Part shown: positions 1 through 10,225 of the stretch, piece by piece
Position numbering within the stretch: position 1 is the stretch's first letter
How the letters are laid out: the number at the start of each line of letters is the position of its first letter
Origin: Gentiana macrophylla
Lineage: Eukaryota; Streptophyta; Magnoliopsida; Gentianales; Gentianaceae
NCBI GenBank assembly: GCA_026214975.1
Contig: CM047806.1
Coordinates: 48,067,947 to 48,131,946 of the forward strand
Direction of reading: 5' to 3'
Length of the DNA stretch: 64,000 nucleotides
The notes under the pieces: model-generated
Seen by the model: the letters and a program-made list of their open reading frames with translations, nothing else
The model's database searches: none
Told to the model about the DNA's origin: nothing
Made by a program: the position numbers and the translations under genes

Positions 1-460
1 TTGACTTTGCTCCAGACGTCCGTCCATGCTGCGTCCAAACTCTCTGTATGTGATTTCCTCTCCTGGACGCTCATCCATGTATTCAGACGCCCATCTGGTT
101 CGGACGCCTTTCGATTTAGCTCCTTGACGCCCGCCTCGCTGGGACGGGGTAGTGAACGCCGATTTACTTTCCCAAGCCGACTTGCATCCTTCTTCTCCAA
201 TTGAGTATCTCTTTTTCACTCATTCCAATGCCACGCATGCATACTACAAGGTGGTAAAACATGCAAAAATGTAGACTCATATAATAGATAAACAATCAGC
301 GTTAAATCACATAATTGGCTTGGTTTTCACACTTTAATGAATTCTAAACCCATTCTTTCAATTTATCCTTTTAGCAAGTGATTTTCTACAAAAATCACTA
401 AGACACGGAAGATATTGCTACGAAATAACTCGATATAAACCACAAAATTAGTCGTAAACA
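1..460 (-). repeat. Left LTR (3' LTR) of the Athila element, cut by window edge
   Basis: These bases match 9767-10225 almost base for base, with small differences near 85-160. The LTR ends GTCGTAAACA at 460, directly followed by the polypurine tract, which fixes the boundary. About 1.07 kb of this LTR lies before position 1. Several differences from the right copy are C-to-T or G-to-A at CpG sites, for example the word at 9831-9842 reads GGACGCTCATCC here instead of GGACGCTCGTCC. Confidence 0.93.
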
Positions 461-475
461 ACTCCCCCACACTTA
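461..475 (-). other. Polypurine tract of the Athila element
   Basis: The + strand reads actcccccacactta directly after the LTR; on the minus strand this is a G-rich purine run ending at the LTR start. In this family it primes plus-strand DNA synthesis during reverse transcription. Its contact with the LTR end supports the boundary at 460. Confidence 0.85.
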
Positions 476-478
476 GAC

Positions 479-499
479 TTTTGTTCGTCCCGAACAAAA
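479..499. other. Perfect 9-bp stem hairpin beside the polypurine tract
   Basis: TTTTGTTCG (479-487) and CGAACAAAA (491-499) are exact reverse complements around the loop TCC. It lies 18 bp from the LTR inside the element. What it does is unknown; it could be part of the 3' untranslated RNA structure of the element. Confidence 0.8.
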
Positions 500-2149
500 C
501 AATCAAAACTAGCTCACTTTCATGCAATCCACATAGATCCCTAACTCACGTAACAAAAGATACAACAACTATAGCAAGCGATACCAACATAGCGATAGAT
601 TCGGTGTGTGTGACAAGCCCTTTTCAATCTTCACAATCCTCTCAAACAAATATCCTCTCAAATAATTTTAATGACTATCCTAGGTATAAAAGAATCGCTC
701 CACACAAAGTCTTCCCCGCAAGACTCGTAGGATAATCCCTACAGCATATCATTCGGTTTATACTGGGTATAAGTTCACCGTTAACAAAGTCTTTAGGTTT
801 TTTTTCACTTTCTTCTTCTTTTTCTTTGACGCACATCAGAATGAGCTCTTACCCGTCATAGTAGAATAGGATGTTTCGGGATAACACCCTACCTTACTCA
901 AATCATAGGGTAGCTTTTCCTGACTGTCGTGAGCTTTTGGTCATCATAGTGGAATAGGACATTTCGAGATAACGCCCTACCACACTCCAATCATCGACCA
1001 GCTTTCGACACACCCATTTATTTATTATTATCTCAACTTCTTTTTTCAAAAACATTAGTTACGTTTCACTTATCACATTCAAATCTTCAGATATTCACAG
1101 TGCACGTTCTGAACTTAGGTGTTACTTCACTGTTACTATTAAGAACAAATCTCTCTAAGATAAATCACTAAAATAGTGAAAGGATACAGTTCGAAATTGT
1201 TGCTTCAATGTCAAAGGCTTACGTGAATATGAAATGAATACTATCTCAAATCAGTAAAGGCATGCTATAATCATCTCTCAAAGTCACATAAAATCATTGT
1301 CAGGAAACTACAACTAGCAAGCCATTTGTTTCAATTACATGCTCAAGATTTACAATTATCCAAGTGTACTTTGAAATTTTTTAAAATTGTCGAGAAAATC
1401 ACATTTACTCAGAAATATAGCATGATAACATACCCAATTTAGACACCCCCCCACACTTAAATCACATTATGTCCTCAGAATGTGCAAATAAAAGAAAAGA
1501 ATACTTAGCTGGTTTTCAAAGTGGCAGAGGTCAGGCCGTAGCATGAACGTACCGCTGCAACTTGTAGCATAAACAGACAACACTAAAAGTGATAACTTGC
1601 AAACCTGCTCAAACGTATCTGCAACACTCGACATAACATATAATCTCGGGGTATACGGGGTATATGAGTAAACATGTATACACATAAAACAACCACAAAT
1701 AGGACAAGGATAACCAACACACAACTCACCAAGGTGTTATTCCTAATAACCTAAAAACTCAACTAAAAAGAAATACTTAAAAGACTAGGCTGCCTCCTAG
1801 TAGCGCTTCTTTTATGTCATTAGCTTGACACAGACTTTGAAGTTAACCCGGATCGGGCCACTTGTGTATGAGGCTAACCACTTCTCTGTCAGAATCAGAC
1901 TGACTAGGACGGAAATGGTTTTCGCCACAACAACAAGTCAAGTGCGCGAGTAAATCATGAAATTTTTCTCTCCGGGCGACATCGACTCTTTTCTTCTTGT
2001 TCTTGTTTCTCGATTCGGCCGAGGTATGCTAATGAGCTCATGAGCATTGTGTAAGGATCCGCAGGATAGGGTTAATAATGTCATCATCCACTTCAAAGAA
2101 GTCGGATGGAATCTCTCACAAATAAACGACTCAACCGTTTCATTTCACT
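500..2149 (-). other. Non-coding 3' region of the Athila element
   Basis: No convincing ORF lies between the integrase end and the polypurine tract. The stretch holds an imperfect tandem duplication with a period of about 88 bp (roughly 844-930 and 931-1015; both contain a form of ATAGTRGAATAGGA and RACRCCCTACC), and a second polypurine-like run at 1444-1458. Longer Athila members have an extra ORF here; I see only short frames. Confidence 0.7.
1444..1458 (-). other. Second, internal polypurine-like tract
   Basis: The + strand caccccccccacactt is nearly identical to the run bordering the LTR at 461-475 (ctcccccacactt), about 980 bp further inside the element and in the same orientation. It may be an additional plus-strand primer or the relic of an internal duplication. 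Function is inferred from sequence likeness only. Confidence 0.6.
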
Positions 2150-3367
2150 TTTGAAAGTATAGACGCCAGGCTTTTCCTTGGGTTGCCCAAAGTACTTCTT
2201 AATCCTGTGACCGTTGACTTTGAACGGTTGATCGCCGCACTCTTTCAACGTAATGGCTCCACCGGGATGAACATCAAGAATCTCAAATGGGCCGGACTAT
2301 CTAGATTTAAGCTTACCAAAAAAAGATGGAGCCTGGTGTTATACAAAGAAAGCCATGTCTCCCACTTTGAATTCCCGATCTTTAATCTTAGCATCGTGGA
2401 GTGCCTTCGTTCTTTCCTTCATCGATTCTAGAATTCTCGTGAGCACGGAGTCGGAACTCATCGAGCTCGTTCAATTGCAATAATCTCTTTTCTCCACAAA
2501 GTTGGTCGTCGAAATTCAAGAATTTAATAGCCCAAGAAGCTCGTGCTCAAGCTCGACTGGTAAATGGCAAGCTTTGCCATAAACCATTTGGAAGGGTGAC
2601 GTACCCATAGGGGTCTTAAACGCAGTGCGATAGGCCCAAAGTGCGTCATCCAACTTCAGACTCCAGTTGGATCTATTTGAGTTCACGGTCTTTTCTAAAA
2701 TTCTTTTAAGGCTTTGGTTGCTTATCTCGACTTGTCCACTTGTTTGGGGATGATATGGTGTACCGATTTTGTGTCTAACACCATATTTCTCAAGAACTTT
2801 ATCAAGCGGCGCGTTGCAAAAATGAGTACCTTCATCACTAATGAGGGCTCTAGGACATCCGAATCTGGTGAAGATATTCTTTTGCAAGAATTTCTTCACA
2901 ACTTTGTGATCATTAGTTTGGGTGGCTATTGCCTCCACCCACTTGGAGACGTAGTCTACACAGACGAGAATGTATTTATTTCCACACGATGATGGAAAGG
3001 GTCCCATGAAATCAATTCCCCACACGTCGAAGACTTCGCATTCCAGAATGGGCCTAAGTGGCATTTCCATCCTATTACTCTGCCTCCCAATTCTCTGGCA
3101 CCTATCGCAACCTTTACAAAAGGCTTCTGCGTCCTTAAAAAGAGTCGGCCAGTAGAATCCGGCTTGGAGGATTTTTGCAACTGTCTTGGGTGCTCCGTAG
3201 TGTCCTCCCGTGGGACCACTATGACATTGTTCCAGAATATCCCATTGTTCATGTTCCGGAACACACCTTCTAAGCAACCCGTCTTTACAGACCTTGAACA
3301 GATGAGTATCCTCCCACACGAGATATTTGAGATCAGAAAAGAACTTCTTCTTCTCCTGATACGTCAT
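2150..3367 (-). pseudogene. Athila integrase, frameshifted at its C-terminus
   Basis: An open frame of 283 codons (3367 to 2516) holds the zinc-binding HHCC region (GGHYGAPKT, then [11 protein letters not shown]) and the catalytic core: first Asp in WGIDFMGPF, second Asp in ISDEGTHF, Glu in SGQVEISNQ. It ends near [13 protein letters not shown]. Reading further, shifted frames resume the C-terminal part (about 2150-2515), with the recognisable core FKVNGHRIKKYFG near 2210, so at least two frameshifts separate core and tail. Integrase inserts the cDNA into host DNA; this copy has its catalytic residues but not a full frame. Confidence 0.9.
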
Positions 3368-3409
3368 TTCCTCTAAATGACCACCTGCTAAATAGTTGAC
3401 GTAATCAGC

Positions 3410-4096
3410 TTACCACGGCCTAACAGTATCAAGCTTCATCAATTGCTCAGTAGGGAAATCAATGCCTATTTCCTTGTGATTTACGCCACCCTCATTTACT
3501 AGGCGAGACAGATGATCAGCCACAACATTATCACTACCCTTCTTATCTTTGATCTCAAGGTCAAACTCTTGCAAAATTAGAATCCATCTGAGTAACCTTG
3601 GTTTTGCATCTGCTTTGTCCATAAGGTAGCGTAGGGCTGCATGGTCTGTCCAAACTACAACTTGAGACCCTAGAAGGTAACTTCTAAACTTGTCAATAGC
3701 AAAAACGACGGCTAAGAATTCCTTCTCAGTCGTGGTGTAATTGCATTGAGCCGGGTTCAAGGTGCGGCTTGCATAGTAAATGGGCCTGAACTTTTTATCA
3801 ATTCTTTGACCTAAAACTGCGCCGACTGCGTAGTTAGAGGCATCACATAATAATTCAAAAGGCTTAGTCCAGTCAGGTGCGATTAAGATAGGGGCACTTA
3901 TGAGCTTATCCTTTAGGCAATTGAAAGCTTTTTTGCATTTCTCATCAAACAAGAACATAACATCATCTTTAAGAAGGTTAGATAAAGGCTTGGCTATTGT
4001 GGAAAAGTCCTTAATAAATCGCCTGTAGAAGCCAACATGAGTGACCAAGAAAACCGTGTACCTCTTTGACAGTTTTCGGGTATGACATTTTTTCAA
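3410..4096 (-). pseudogene. Athila RNase H domain
   Basis: The 228-codon frame begins in the RT/RNase H connection (YRRFIKDFSTIAKPL) and carries the RNase H signature: LLCDASNYAVGAVLGQR, YYASRTLNPAQ, TTTEKEFLAVVFAIDKFR, VVWTDHAALRYLM and DNVVADHLSRL. A stop (TGG CCG TGG TAA) ends it before the integrase frame at 3367. Its start overlaps the RT frame by about 85 bp in another reading frame, which marks a frameshift near 4050. In the element this domain degrades the RNA template during reverse transcription. Confidence 0.9.
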
Positions 4097-5159
4097 TGGC
4101 TTCTACCTTAGCCTTATCAACTTGAATTCCACTTCCGGACACCTTGTGTCCCAGAACAATCCCTTCATCTACTAGAAAATGGCATTTCTCCCAGTTAAGC
4201 ACTAAATTCTTTTCAACACAGCGTTGAAGTACCATATCTAGATTTTCCAAGATCTCATCAAAGCTATCGCCATAGACTGAGAAGTCATCCATGAAGACTT
4301 CCATACATTTCTCCACAAGTCCATCGAAAATGGCCAACATGCACCGTTGAAACGTTGCTGGTGCATTGCATAGCCCGAAAGGCATTCTGCGAAAAGCAAA
4401 GAGCGGATGGACACGTAAACGTAGTCTTCCTCGATCATTAGGGTCGATGGCTATCTGGAAGTAACGTAATATCCATCGAGGAAACAATAATACTTATGAC
4501 CACTCGGCCTTTCAATAAGTGGTCAATGAAGCGGTAAGGAAATGGTCTTTGGCGGTGACTTCATTCAATCTGCGATAATCGATGCGCATCAGAGACTCTG
4601 TAGCTTGATCACAAGGCGTAAAGCTATCTCTTCCCCCTTTTCATTCTTTTCGACGGTGATACCTCCCTTCTTTGGCACAACTTGGGTGGGGCTAACCCAC
4701 TCACTATCGGCGATTGCATAGATGATTGCCATGTCTAACCACTTTATAACTTCTTTCTTGACAACCTCCTCGCATATGCGGATTCACCTTTCCGAGGTTG
4801 TCGACTTTCTTAGCTCCTTCCTCCGCTCGATTTTATGCATGCACACATCGGGCTGATCCTCGGATATCACCCACTTGCCATCCGAACGTGAGGATGTTCT
4901 TTTCAAGCACTTTTATCAGCAGTGCTTCTTGCTCGGGCTCGAGTTTTGAAGAGATGATCAAGGGTAACTTATCACCATCCTTAAGAAAAATGTACTTAAG
5001 GTGTTGTGGAAGCGGTTTAAGCTCCAAGTCAGTAGGTGGTTGCTCAATACTGGATTTTAAGGGGCCACCTTTTTCCTTATGGGCTTGAAGTGGTTGACTG
5101 AAGAATACCTCATCTTCCCGAGGTACAACCCCAGAAAGGTACTGGATCACATCATCCAT
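4011..5159 (-). pseudogene. Athila reverse transcriptase, broken
   Basis: The N-terminal part lies in the frame 5159-4833 (PPTDLELKPLPQHLKYIFL), and the palm and finger region in 4487-4011 (FRRMPFGLCNAPATFQRCM, then the catalytic FMDDFSVYG at about 4284-4295). The stretch between, 4490-4830, still shows homologous residues in shifted frames but is interrupted. RT copies the element RNA to DNA. The FMDD active site is intact while the frame is not. Confidence 0.9.
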
Positions 5160-5403
5160 AGGGATCCTTCACAAGACCCGCTTTCTCCTTCTTATGCTTG
5201 ATCATCTTTCTCAACTCTTCTTCTTCTAGCTCCTCTCGCTAGTTTGCTCCCAATCATCAACCTCCCAATGAGTAGTCTCTCTCCGTAAATCCACTTCATC
5301 CCAACTACCCATCAGGGCTTCCTCTTCTACTGGGGTTAAAGTCTTCCCGATGCAAGCTCTTTGAAATCATCGCTCATTCTTTGGGAATCTCCATGTTTCT
5401 TGT

Positions 5404-6340
5404 TCATTGACAAAGCTCAGTGACTAAAGCCGGTAATGAAACAGAAGATGGTCCACAGTCAGCTTGATCTGTAATGTTTATAGCTTCGAAAACACCTATC
5501 TCTGTTAGCTCTATCGCTTCTTCAGCGTTGGCATCTTCTTCGTCCTCATAAATTGCTTCAACAAACAAAATTTCTTCAATCAAGGTTTCCTCAGGACTTT
5601 TCCCTCGTGTGAAGGTAATGGATGTATCATCGACTCTAAGCGTAATCGCCCTTACGTAAATCGATGAGGCGGCAGAGGTATCCAAAAGGTCCGCCGAGAA
5701 TTGTGGGGCATCTCTTTGTCGTGGATAGTCTAAGATAACCCAATCGGTAGGGAAAACCAAGCCTCCAACATGGAGAAGGACATTGGCAACACAACCGCCG
5801 CCGAGCGGCTTGATCGGTCTACCATCCAAGAGAAATAGTATGTTCCGCATTCTTTATCTAAACCGAGCTTTTGCAGACGTTCAATGGCATCACATTTATG
5901 GAGGCCCCTGAGTCGCATAAGACGTTTTGGAACATGTGGCCTTCAATCTCACAAGAGATTGAAGGTCTCCCTGGGTCACCTCGCTTAGTAGCAACTTTAT
6001 GTGAAACCATAGAGCAATCTTCTCTTAAAACTTCTTCTGCCATCCCTTGAAGCTTCTTCTTGCTTCCACAAACTTCCTTAAGATACTTAGAGCATTTAGG
6101 CATTTCTACCAATACCTCGGCTAGGGGTATAGTCACTTTGGTATCTCTAAGCATCCTCCTCACACCGTCATATTGTCTGTCAAGACTGAGGGTATTCTCT
6201 TTCTTCTTTGGTGGATAAGGAAGGGCTTTATCATTGTTCATGGCTTGATTTTTTATGGCCACATCTTCCTTATCCTTCCATCTGACAAACTTTTCCTCCC
6301 TCTTCTTTGTCAGGGGTACAGCCACCTGACCTCTCCTCAT
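5404..6340 (-). pseudogene. Athila aspartic protease region
   Basis: The protease motif CDSGASINVMPLNV sits at about 5870-5915 at the end of the frame 6340-5858. The sequence continues in a neighbouring frame (5850-5404) with an acidic stretch (EDEEDANAEEAIEL) linking to RT, so a frameshift lies just after the active site near 5855. The upstream part is lysine-rich and belongs to the gag-protease linker. Region 5160-5403 between this and RT is linker sequence with stops. Confidence 0.85.
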
Positions 6341-6456
6341 TTCTCTATCAGAATCATTTTCATCACCCGAAGAATCATCATTAAGCTCCTCTCCGTTGCT
6401 TCCTTCGGTATTTAACTTCTGATTGCCCCCTCCTGAACTTATGGCGTCAGGAGGGG

Positions 6457-7937
6457 CTACTCGTTTCCCGACATCTTTCCGGGTCCTACCTGCTTACCAC
6501 TCCTTAAAGTAACCTCATTCAGCTCCTCGGTCCCATAATCCCATTGAGGTGTGATGGCAGTGCAAACATTGATATCTGCTTTAGGGTTTCTTTCGGTATA
6601 ACTTGGAAGTTTACCGTGGGGTCTGTTTGCTTGTTGATCTGCCATCTGGCCAACCTGTCTCTCTATTGTCTTGACACTAGTAGCCAGGGTCTTCACCATG
6701 TCCACTAGCTCATCGAACTTGTGTTGAGGGACACAAGAGGTGGTTTGGTTATGAGGTTGGTTTTGATTCCAACCACCTTGGGGTCTCTGAGAGTTAGGAT
6801 TGTGAGATTGATTTACCACCCCGGAAGGTGGTCTTAGATAGCTTGAGCTGAAGGAAGGTTTGGAATTTGATGGGCCAGGTGGTGCATTGGCTTGATTAAG
6901 ATTGGGACGTTGAAATCCGGAATAATTTCGATTCGATTGAAGTTTCTGAAGGGTTGGTTATGATTATCCATTAAATTTACTTCCTCGGTCATCTCATTTC
7001 CCTTTGCATTCCTGTGTAATTCACATCTAGCTGCCCTTGTTGCTGCTGCATTTGTAAATCGGCTAGCTGCTTGCTAATTACTTCCATTTGAGCAACTAAC
7101 ACCTTAGTCTCAGAATTGCTCACTGCAGATTCCTTCTTATTCCCACTAACATTGGTTTTCCTAGGACTTGACCACATGTTATTCTTGGCTATAGTTTCAC
7201 TACCACCTCAGAAGCGGCGTCATCACCTCCCTCAGGAATGATCCATGAGCAGTTGAATCTAGGAAGTCTCTATTTGGTTGAGAAACACCTCTGTAGAACA
7301 ACTCCAGTAGCTCATGTCTACTGTATCCATGGTTGGGGCACTTCCTCATCAACAGATTTAATCTCTCTCATGCTTTCCCCACACTCTCACCATCAAGTTG
7401 TTCAAATGTGGCTATCTCCCTTTTCATGTCCATGATTGTCCCGGTGAGACAAACTTGAGCAAAGGCTCTTTTGACATCATTCAGTGCACGGAGAGAATGA
7501 TGGGCTAAAGATTTGAACCAACGGTTTGCTTCACCCTTTAGAGCAAACGGGAAGAGTTTTAATTTGACAATCTCGTAATCAACACCAAGATAGTGGCTCG
7601 CTTCGCAGATTTGAACGAAGGTGGACAAGAAGTCATGAGGATCTTCGTCGTGAGTGCCATGAAAAGAACTATCTCGACCAGTCCTACCACTCCATTTTTC
7701 GGATCGAAGTTTGCTTGCCCCATGTCCGGAGGCGAATAGGTCTATGCCCTTCCGTAAAGTCTTGGTCAAGATAGGGAGCATAGGGTCTTGATTTAACTGG
7801 TTTAGCCGGGTTTTGACGGAATTGTTGAAACCGATTATTTATGCCACTTGTTGATTCTGTTGTTCTTTGTATTGCTGCATCTGTTGAAGGATCGATTCAT
7901 TTGGGCTCGAGGATCCGGATTTTGAACCGTTAGCCAT
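6457..7937 (-). pseudogene. Athila gag, broken
   Basis: I place the start at the ATG at 7937 (MANGSKSGSSSPNES), which opens 32 codons before a stop; the gag core continues in another frame (7781-7368) with HDEDPHDFLSTFVQICE and LKGEANRWFKSL, the retrotransposon gag fold. Further pieces at 7177-6989 and 6819-6457 end in the protease linker with NEVTLRSGKQVGPG. Three or more frameshifts or deletions are needed. Gag forms the virus-like particle that packages element RNA. Confidence 0.85.
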
Positions 7938-8672
7938 AATGTCTCGGATTAAGGAAGAGCTTCCTCCTGATAATAGATCGCTCAGGTTCGGGATTAAAGA
8001 CAAGAGGTCCATTCTTACTCCTGGTTTGCATAAACCAGAAGAGCAGAATGGAAAGAAATCAACCTTAGGGTTGATGAGAACGAAATGTAGAGGAAATTAG
8101 AGGGTTCAGAAAGAGAGAAGAGAAAAGAAGTGACAATTGAAGAGAGTGAACTGGCGTTCAGTATGAGTGAACGCTGGTTCAGAGGAAGTCTGGAAGTGGA
8201 CGCTGTTCGAGTTATCGAATCAAGGCCCGTAAGACAAATAAGCGAGGCGACGGGCGCGTTCAGTATGGGTGAACGCTCGTTCAGAAGGTTTTAATTATTA
8301 TTTTTTTATTTATTTATTATTTTTTTATTTTCGAATTTAGAAAAAAGATCTAGAAACAGAAACAAGAAAAGAAACCTACCTACGAAAAATTTAAAACAGA
8401 AAAGGCACTAAGACGGTAAAAAAAACGTGTTGAAATCTTCTAGGGCCAAAATGGAGGGGAAAACAGTGGATTTTGACCTCGAAAACGGCACTGAACGGCC
8501 TACGGCGTTCACCACGTCGTCGGCGCGGAACGAGCTTTCGAATTGGGGTCCCCGCGCCAAAAAGCGGACACTCGAGCCGAAAGTTATGGTCAAAATACTA
8601 CCGCGTGCAATAGCGATCCCTTTTGACACAGAAAACTACACTACGAAGAATCCGACAACCGTTACCGAGTCC
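7938..8672 (-). other. 5' leader of the Athila element
   Basis: This stretch lies between primer site and gag and has no ORF in the element orientation. At 8150-8285 it carries repeated GAACGC/GCGTTC words in near-palindromic pairs (for example gcgttcagtatgggtgaacgc), related in style to the words in the LTR. A long A/T run occupies about 8290-8340. The 92-codon + frame at 8427-8705 and its minus counterpart look like chance frames. Confidence 0.65.
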
Positions 8673-8689
8673 CCCCGGCAACGGCGCCA
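8673..8689 (-). other. Primer-binding site, tRNA-Asp type
   Basis: On the minus strand the sequence TGGCGCCGTTGCCGGGG starts 6 nt inside the 5' LTR edge at 8696. It complements the 3' end expected of a plant tRNA-Asp, the usual primer of Athila elements. It confirms the minus orientation. Confidence 0.85.
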
Positions 8690-8695
8690 AAAACT

Positions 8696-10225
8696 TGTTC
8701 GGTAAAAACTCGTTTTAAATTTATAAACCGAAACACCCCAAGTAAAAGGTTCGTAGTATAGGGTGTTAACGGGTCATCTTAAGGGAGTCGAATGTTTATC
8801 GGATTAAAGTGCAGTTATGATATCGATTATGTCACAATTTATTACCTAAAACTAAGGTCTATACTAACTATAATATAATAACGATGAGTAAGACTAAACT
8901 AAAACAGGAAACAGGAAAATTCGACTATGGACGGGCGTTCACTTATGTGGACGGGCGTCCGATTATGATCTAAAAACAGAAAATATGCAGGAACAGTAGG
9001 TAAAAGCTAGGGTTTTTAAAATAACTAAACGTAGCAATTAAATTGATACGAACTATTCGATTAATCAAGTAATTAAAAGGAAACGGCAAGGCAACGGGAA
9101 TCCACCAATCAACCAACCCAACCCCAACTAGATGGCAAGTTAAAGATACGGTTTTTAGTAATGATCTATCACGAATTCGATTAAATTCCTTTAAACAAAT
9201 TCTAGGGTTTCGTTTTCTTTCTCAAGCAAAACTGAACGGCATGCAAAATAAGATCATGAGATCGTCTCCAATACTCTACTCAATTAATTATAAACGATCT
9301 CTCGAACTACAACTAATTGCATCAATTGAAAGACTAAGGCTTGAACAATATTCTCATACAAATTCAAAGCATAAAAGTAGTTGCATCGATCTTTTCATTC
9401 AAATAAAACATAAACAATAAAGAACAATATCCAATTGATGAAAAACTGTAACTTTTACTCACTAAACATGGAGCTAAAAATCATCTAGTTGGTGTTGATG
9501 TTGATCGGTTTCATCCGTTGTCCCACCGCTGAGCAAGCTTAGCCAACAATCATGTTGTTGAACACGATTATTGGGTTGGAAGAGTTCATCTCCTTCGTGT
9601 ATATGTAGTGCGCAGCGCCGCCGCCGGATATTAGGTCTCAGCGGCTGTGTTTTTTCCTCCTCTTTAGGGTTCAGAATAGGCTGCTATATATAGGATTCTG
9701 AGGCGGCTAGGGTTAAGTCGGCCGGCGGACGCCCGTCCGGTTTGGTGGACGCCCGTCCACTAGATCTTGACTTTGCTCCAGACGTCCGTCCATGCTGCGT
9801 CCAAACTCTCTGTATGTGATTTCCTCTCCTGGACGCTCGTCCATGTATTCAGACGCCCGTCTGGTTCGGACGCCAGTTTAGCTCCTTGGACGCCCGTCTG
9901 CCTGGACGGGGTAGTGAACGCCAGTTTACTTTCCCAAGCCGACTTGCATCCTTCTTCTCCAATTGAGTATCTCTTTTTTCAGCTCATTCCAATGCCACGC
10001 ATGCATACTACAAGGTGGTAAAAACACGCAAAAATGTAGACTCATATAATAGATAAACAATCAGCGTTAAATCACATAATTGGCTTGGTTTTCACACTTT
10101 AATGAATTCTAAACCCATTCTTTCAATTTATTCTTTTAGCAAGTGATTTTCTACAAAAATCACTAAGACACGGAAGATATTGCTACGAAATAACTCGATA
10201 TAAACCACAAAATTAGTCGTAAACA
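8696..10225 (-). repeat. Right LTR (5' LTR) of the Athila element, complete, 1530 bp
   Basis: It starts TGTTCGGT and ends GTAAACA, with the primer site on one side and foreign Copia LTR sequence on the other. It carries a TATA box and a family of GC-rich palindromic words of the form GGACGCCCGTCC at 9727-9738 and 9747-9758, with variants at 9831-9842, 9851-9862 and 9888-9899, plus the same word on the other strand at 8929-8940 and 8949-8960. In minus orientation the main word cluster lies in U3 directly upstream of the TATA box. Confidence 0.93.
9684..9693 (-). promoter_or_regulatory. TATA box in the Athila LTR
   Basis: CTATATATAG, a palindrome, lies 34 bp on the downstream side of the first GGACGCCCGTCC word. 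With the element on the minus strand, transcription would start near 9655, leaving U3 at 9660-10225. Confidence 0.6.

Larger units (their letters stand above)
1..10225 (-). mobile_element. Athila-lineage Ty3/gypsy LTR retrotransposon, decayed
   Basis: Read on the minus strand the order is right LTR, primer-binding site, leader, gag, protease, reverse transcriptase, RNase H, integrase, a 1.7-kb non-coding 3' region, polypurine tract, left LTR. Protease-RT-RNase H-integrase order is that of Ty3/gypsy. The integrase end ([13 protein letters not shown]), the gag motif with TLRSGKQ and the tRNA-Asp-type primer site are typical of the Athila lineage. Every coding block is broken by frameshifts or stops, so it is non-autonomous now. 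I see no envelope-like ORF between pol and the 3' LTR, where some Athila members carry one. The left LTR begins outside the window, so the target duplication cannot be checked; the right flank is CAATG. Confidence 0.93.

Noticed and set aside
1467..1724. 85-codon minus frame in the Athila 3' region, Cys/Tyr-rich, as possible envelope ORF
   Set aside because: Too short, no relation to known Athila 3' ORFs by eye, and its position crosses the internal polypurine region.
8408..8705. Overlapping + and minus frames in the Athila leader
   Set aside because: They end at the primer site and have no similarity to element proteins; likely chance frames in GC-richer sequence.
9727..9905. Repeated palindromes considered as a CRISPR array
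   Set aside because: Words are 12 bp, spacing is irregular, they sit inside an LTR of a plant nuclear retrotransposon, and no cas-like gene is present.
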